The notes beneath the pieces are model-generated. The model was not told the origin of the DNA. It saw nothing but the letters and a program-made list of their open reading frames with translations, and ran no database searches. Shown one piece after another: positions 31,543-31,941 of a stretch of 31,941 nucleotides of DNA. A program made the translations under genes and the position numbers. The stretch comes from an uncultured Chitinophagaceae bacterium (lineage in GTDB: Bacteria; Bacteroidota; Bacteroidia; Chitinophagales; Chitinophagaceae), in NCBI GenBank assembly GCA_937996595.1, contig CALKVC010000187.1, forward strand, positions 1 through 31,941, in the 5' to 3' direction. Each line of letters opens with the position of its first letter. The first letter of the stretch is position 1.

Positions 31543-31941
31543 ATGCGTATGAAAAAGTACTTCATGTTATGCGGTATCATCGCCTGTTTAACAAATCATG
31601 TTTTTTCCGAAACAAAATACTGGGTAGGAACAACTGGTACATACAGCAACGGCGCAAACTGGAACAGTATGTCAAACGGATCGGGAACGGCTGGCGCACC
31701 GGTTAACACAGACAATATCATCATTGACAGGAATGCAACCATAACAATAGATGGCACATTTTTCCCCTCATCCATCTGGGTCATTAACAATGCCACGGTT
31801 AATTTCATAAATAATGGAACATCTAAAACATATACCATCGGCGGAGGTACAGTTTCGCCCGCATTCAACATAGCAAACGGGAGCAGCCTGAATGTAAAGG
31901 GAAGCAGCAGCATTATCATCACAGTGCTTGCCGGCAGTACG
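31543..31941 (+). CDS. Secreted surface protein with repeat-like beta-rich N-terminus, cut by window edge
   Basis: An open frame of 133 codons begins at ATG 31543 (or the ATG at 31549, MKKYFMLCGIIACLTNH) and runs off the right edge. A signal peptide ends about residue 22 (VFS, then ETKYWVG). The mature part is rich in N, G, T, S and I, with patterns typical of parallel-beta-helix adhesins and enzymes in this phylum: YWVGTTGTYSNGANWNS, APVNTDNIIIDRNATITIDG, and IWVINNATVNFINNGTSKTY, NIANGSSLNVKGSSSIIITV. Such proteins often end in a T9SS sorting domain, which would lie outside the window. No function can be named. The 219-base gap before it holds only the nrdJ terminator. Confidence 0.8.
   Translation, partial: MRMKKYFMLCGIIACLTNHVFSETKYWVGTTGTYSNGANWNSMSNGSGTAGAPVNTDNIIIDRNATITIDGTFFPSSIWVINNATVNFINNGTSKTYTIGGGTVSPAFNIANGSSLNVKGSSSIIITVLAGST

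Noticed and set aside
1..31941. tRNA, rRNA, CRISPR, prophage or IS elements
   Set aside because: Gaps are short, and no clover-leaf, repeat-spacer series, transposase or phage structural gene was seen by eye. A tRNA scan would confirm.

Overview
The window reads as chromosomal DNA of a Bacteroidota member, most likely family Chitinophagaceae. The evidence is a complete gldK-gldL-gldM-gldN set (type IX secretion and gliding motor), Bacteroidota-only families (DUF4783, DUF4271, the Haem_bd cytochrome family), promoters of the TTG-N19-TAnnTTTG type, weak or absent Shine-Dalgarno sequences, and moderate GC. The family-level placement is inferred from gene style. Coding density is high and no gap exceeds 300 bases. 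I saw no rRNA, tRNA, CRISPR array, insertion sequence or phage gene.

Layout. 1-3136 (minus): a desaturase cut by the left edge, apaG, an eIF1/SUI1-like gene, nadC and a DUF4783 gene. 3270-5294 (plus): gpmI and a small membrane-anchored c-type heme protein, closed by a terminator. 5465-7667 (plus): an ECF sigma factor followed by a protein with a short cytoplasmic head, one inner-membrane helix, a long linker and a C-terminal outer-membrane-barrel-like domain, closed by a near-perfect terminator. 7734-10158 (plus): a lipoprotein gene coupled to uvrC. 10212-15078 (minus): gldK, then gldL-gldM-gldN, with a terminator-like hairpin between gldK and gldL. 15229-20983 (minus): a BamA/TamA-like barrel, DUF4271, a uroporphyrinogen-III synthase-like gene and a DUF255/YyaL-like gene, divergent from hemW (plus). 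22191-25650 (minus): acpP-fabF-rnc-gpsA. 25879-27665: a GNAT acetyltransferase, a YcxB-like membrane protein, a MazG-like pyrophosphohydrolase and dtd. 27958-31323 (plus): a B12-dependent ribonucleotide reductase with its terminator. 31543 to the end: the start of a secreted, repeat-like surface protein.

Most genes are housekeeping (NAD, glycolysis, fatty acid and phospholipid synthesis, DNA repair, dNTP supply, tRNA quality control). The envelope theme is strong: T9SS motor, Omp85-like protein, a lipoprotein with a possible surface-export signal, and a sigma factor beside a putative two-membrane protein. That last pair (5465-7667) is the best candidate for a little-described system: one polypeptide that could link outer-membrane state to a cytoplasmic sigma factor. 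This is a hypothesis from sequence layout only. Heme-related genes (hemD-like, hemW, the Haem_bd protein) also recur in the window.
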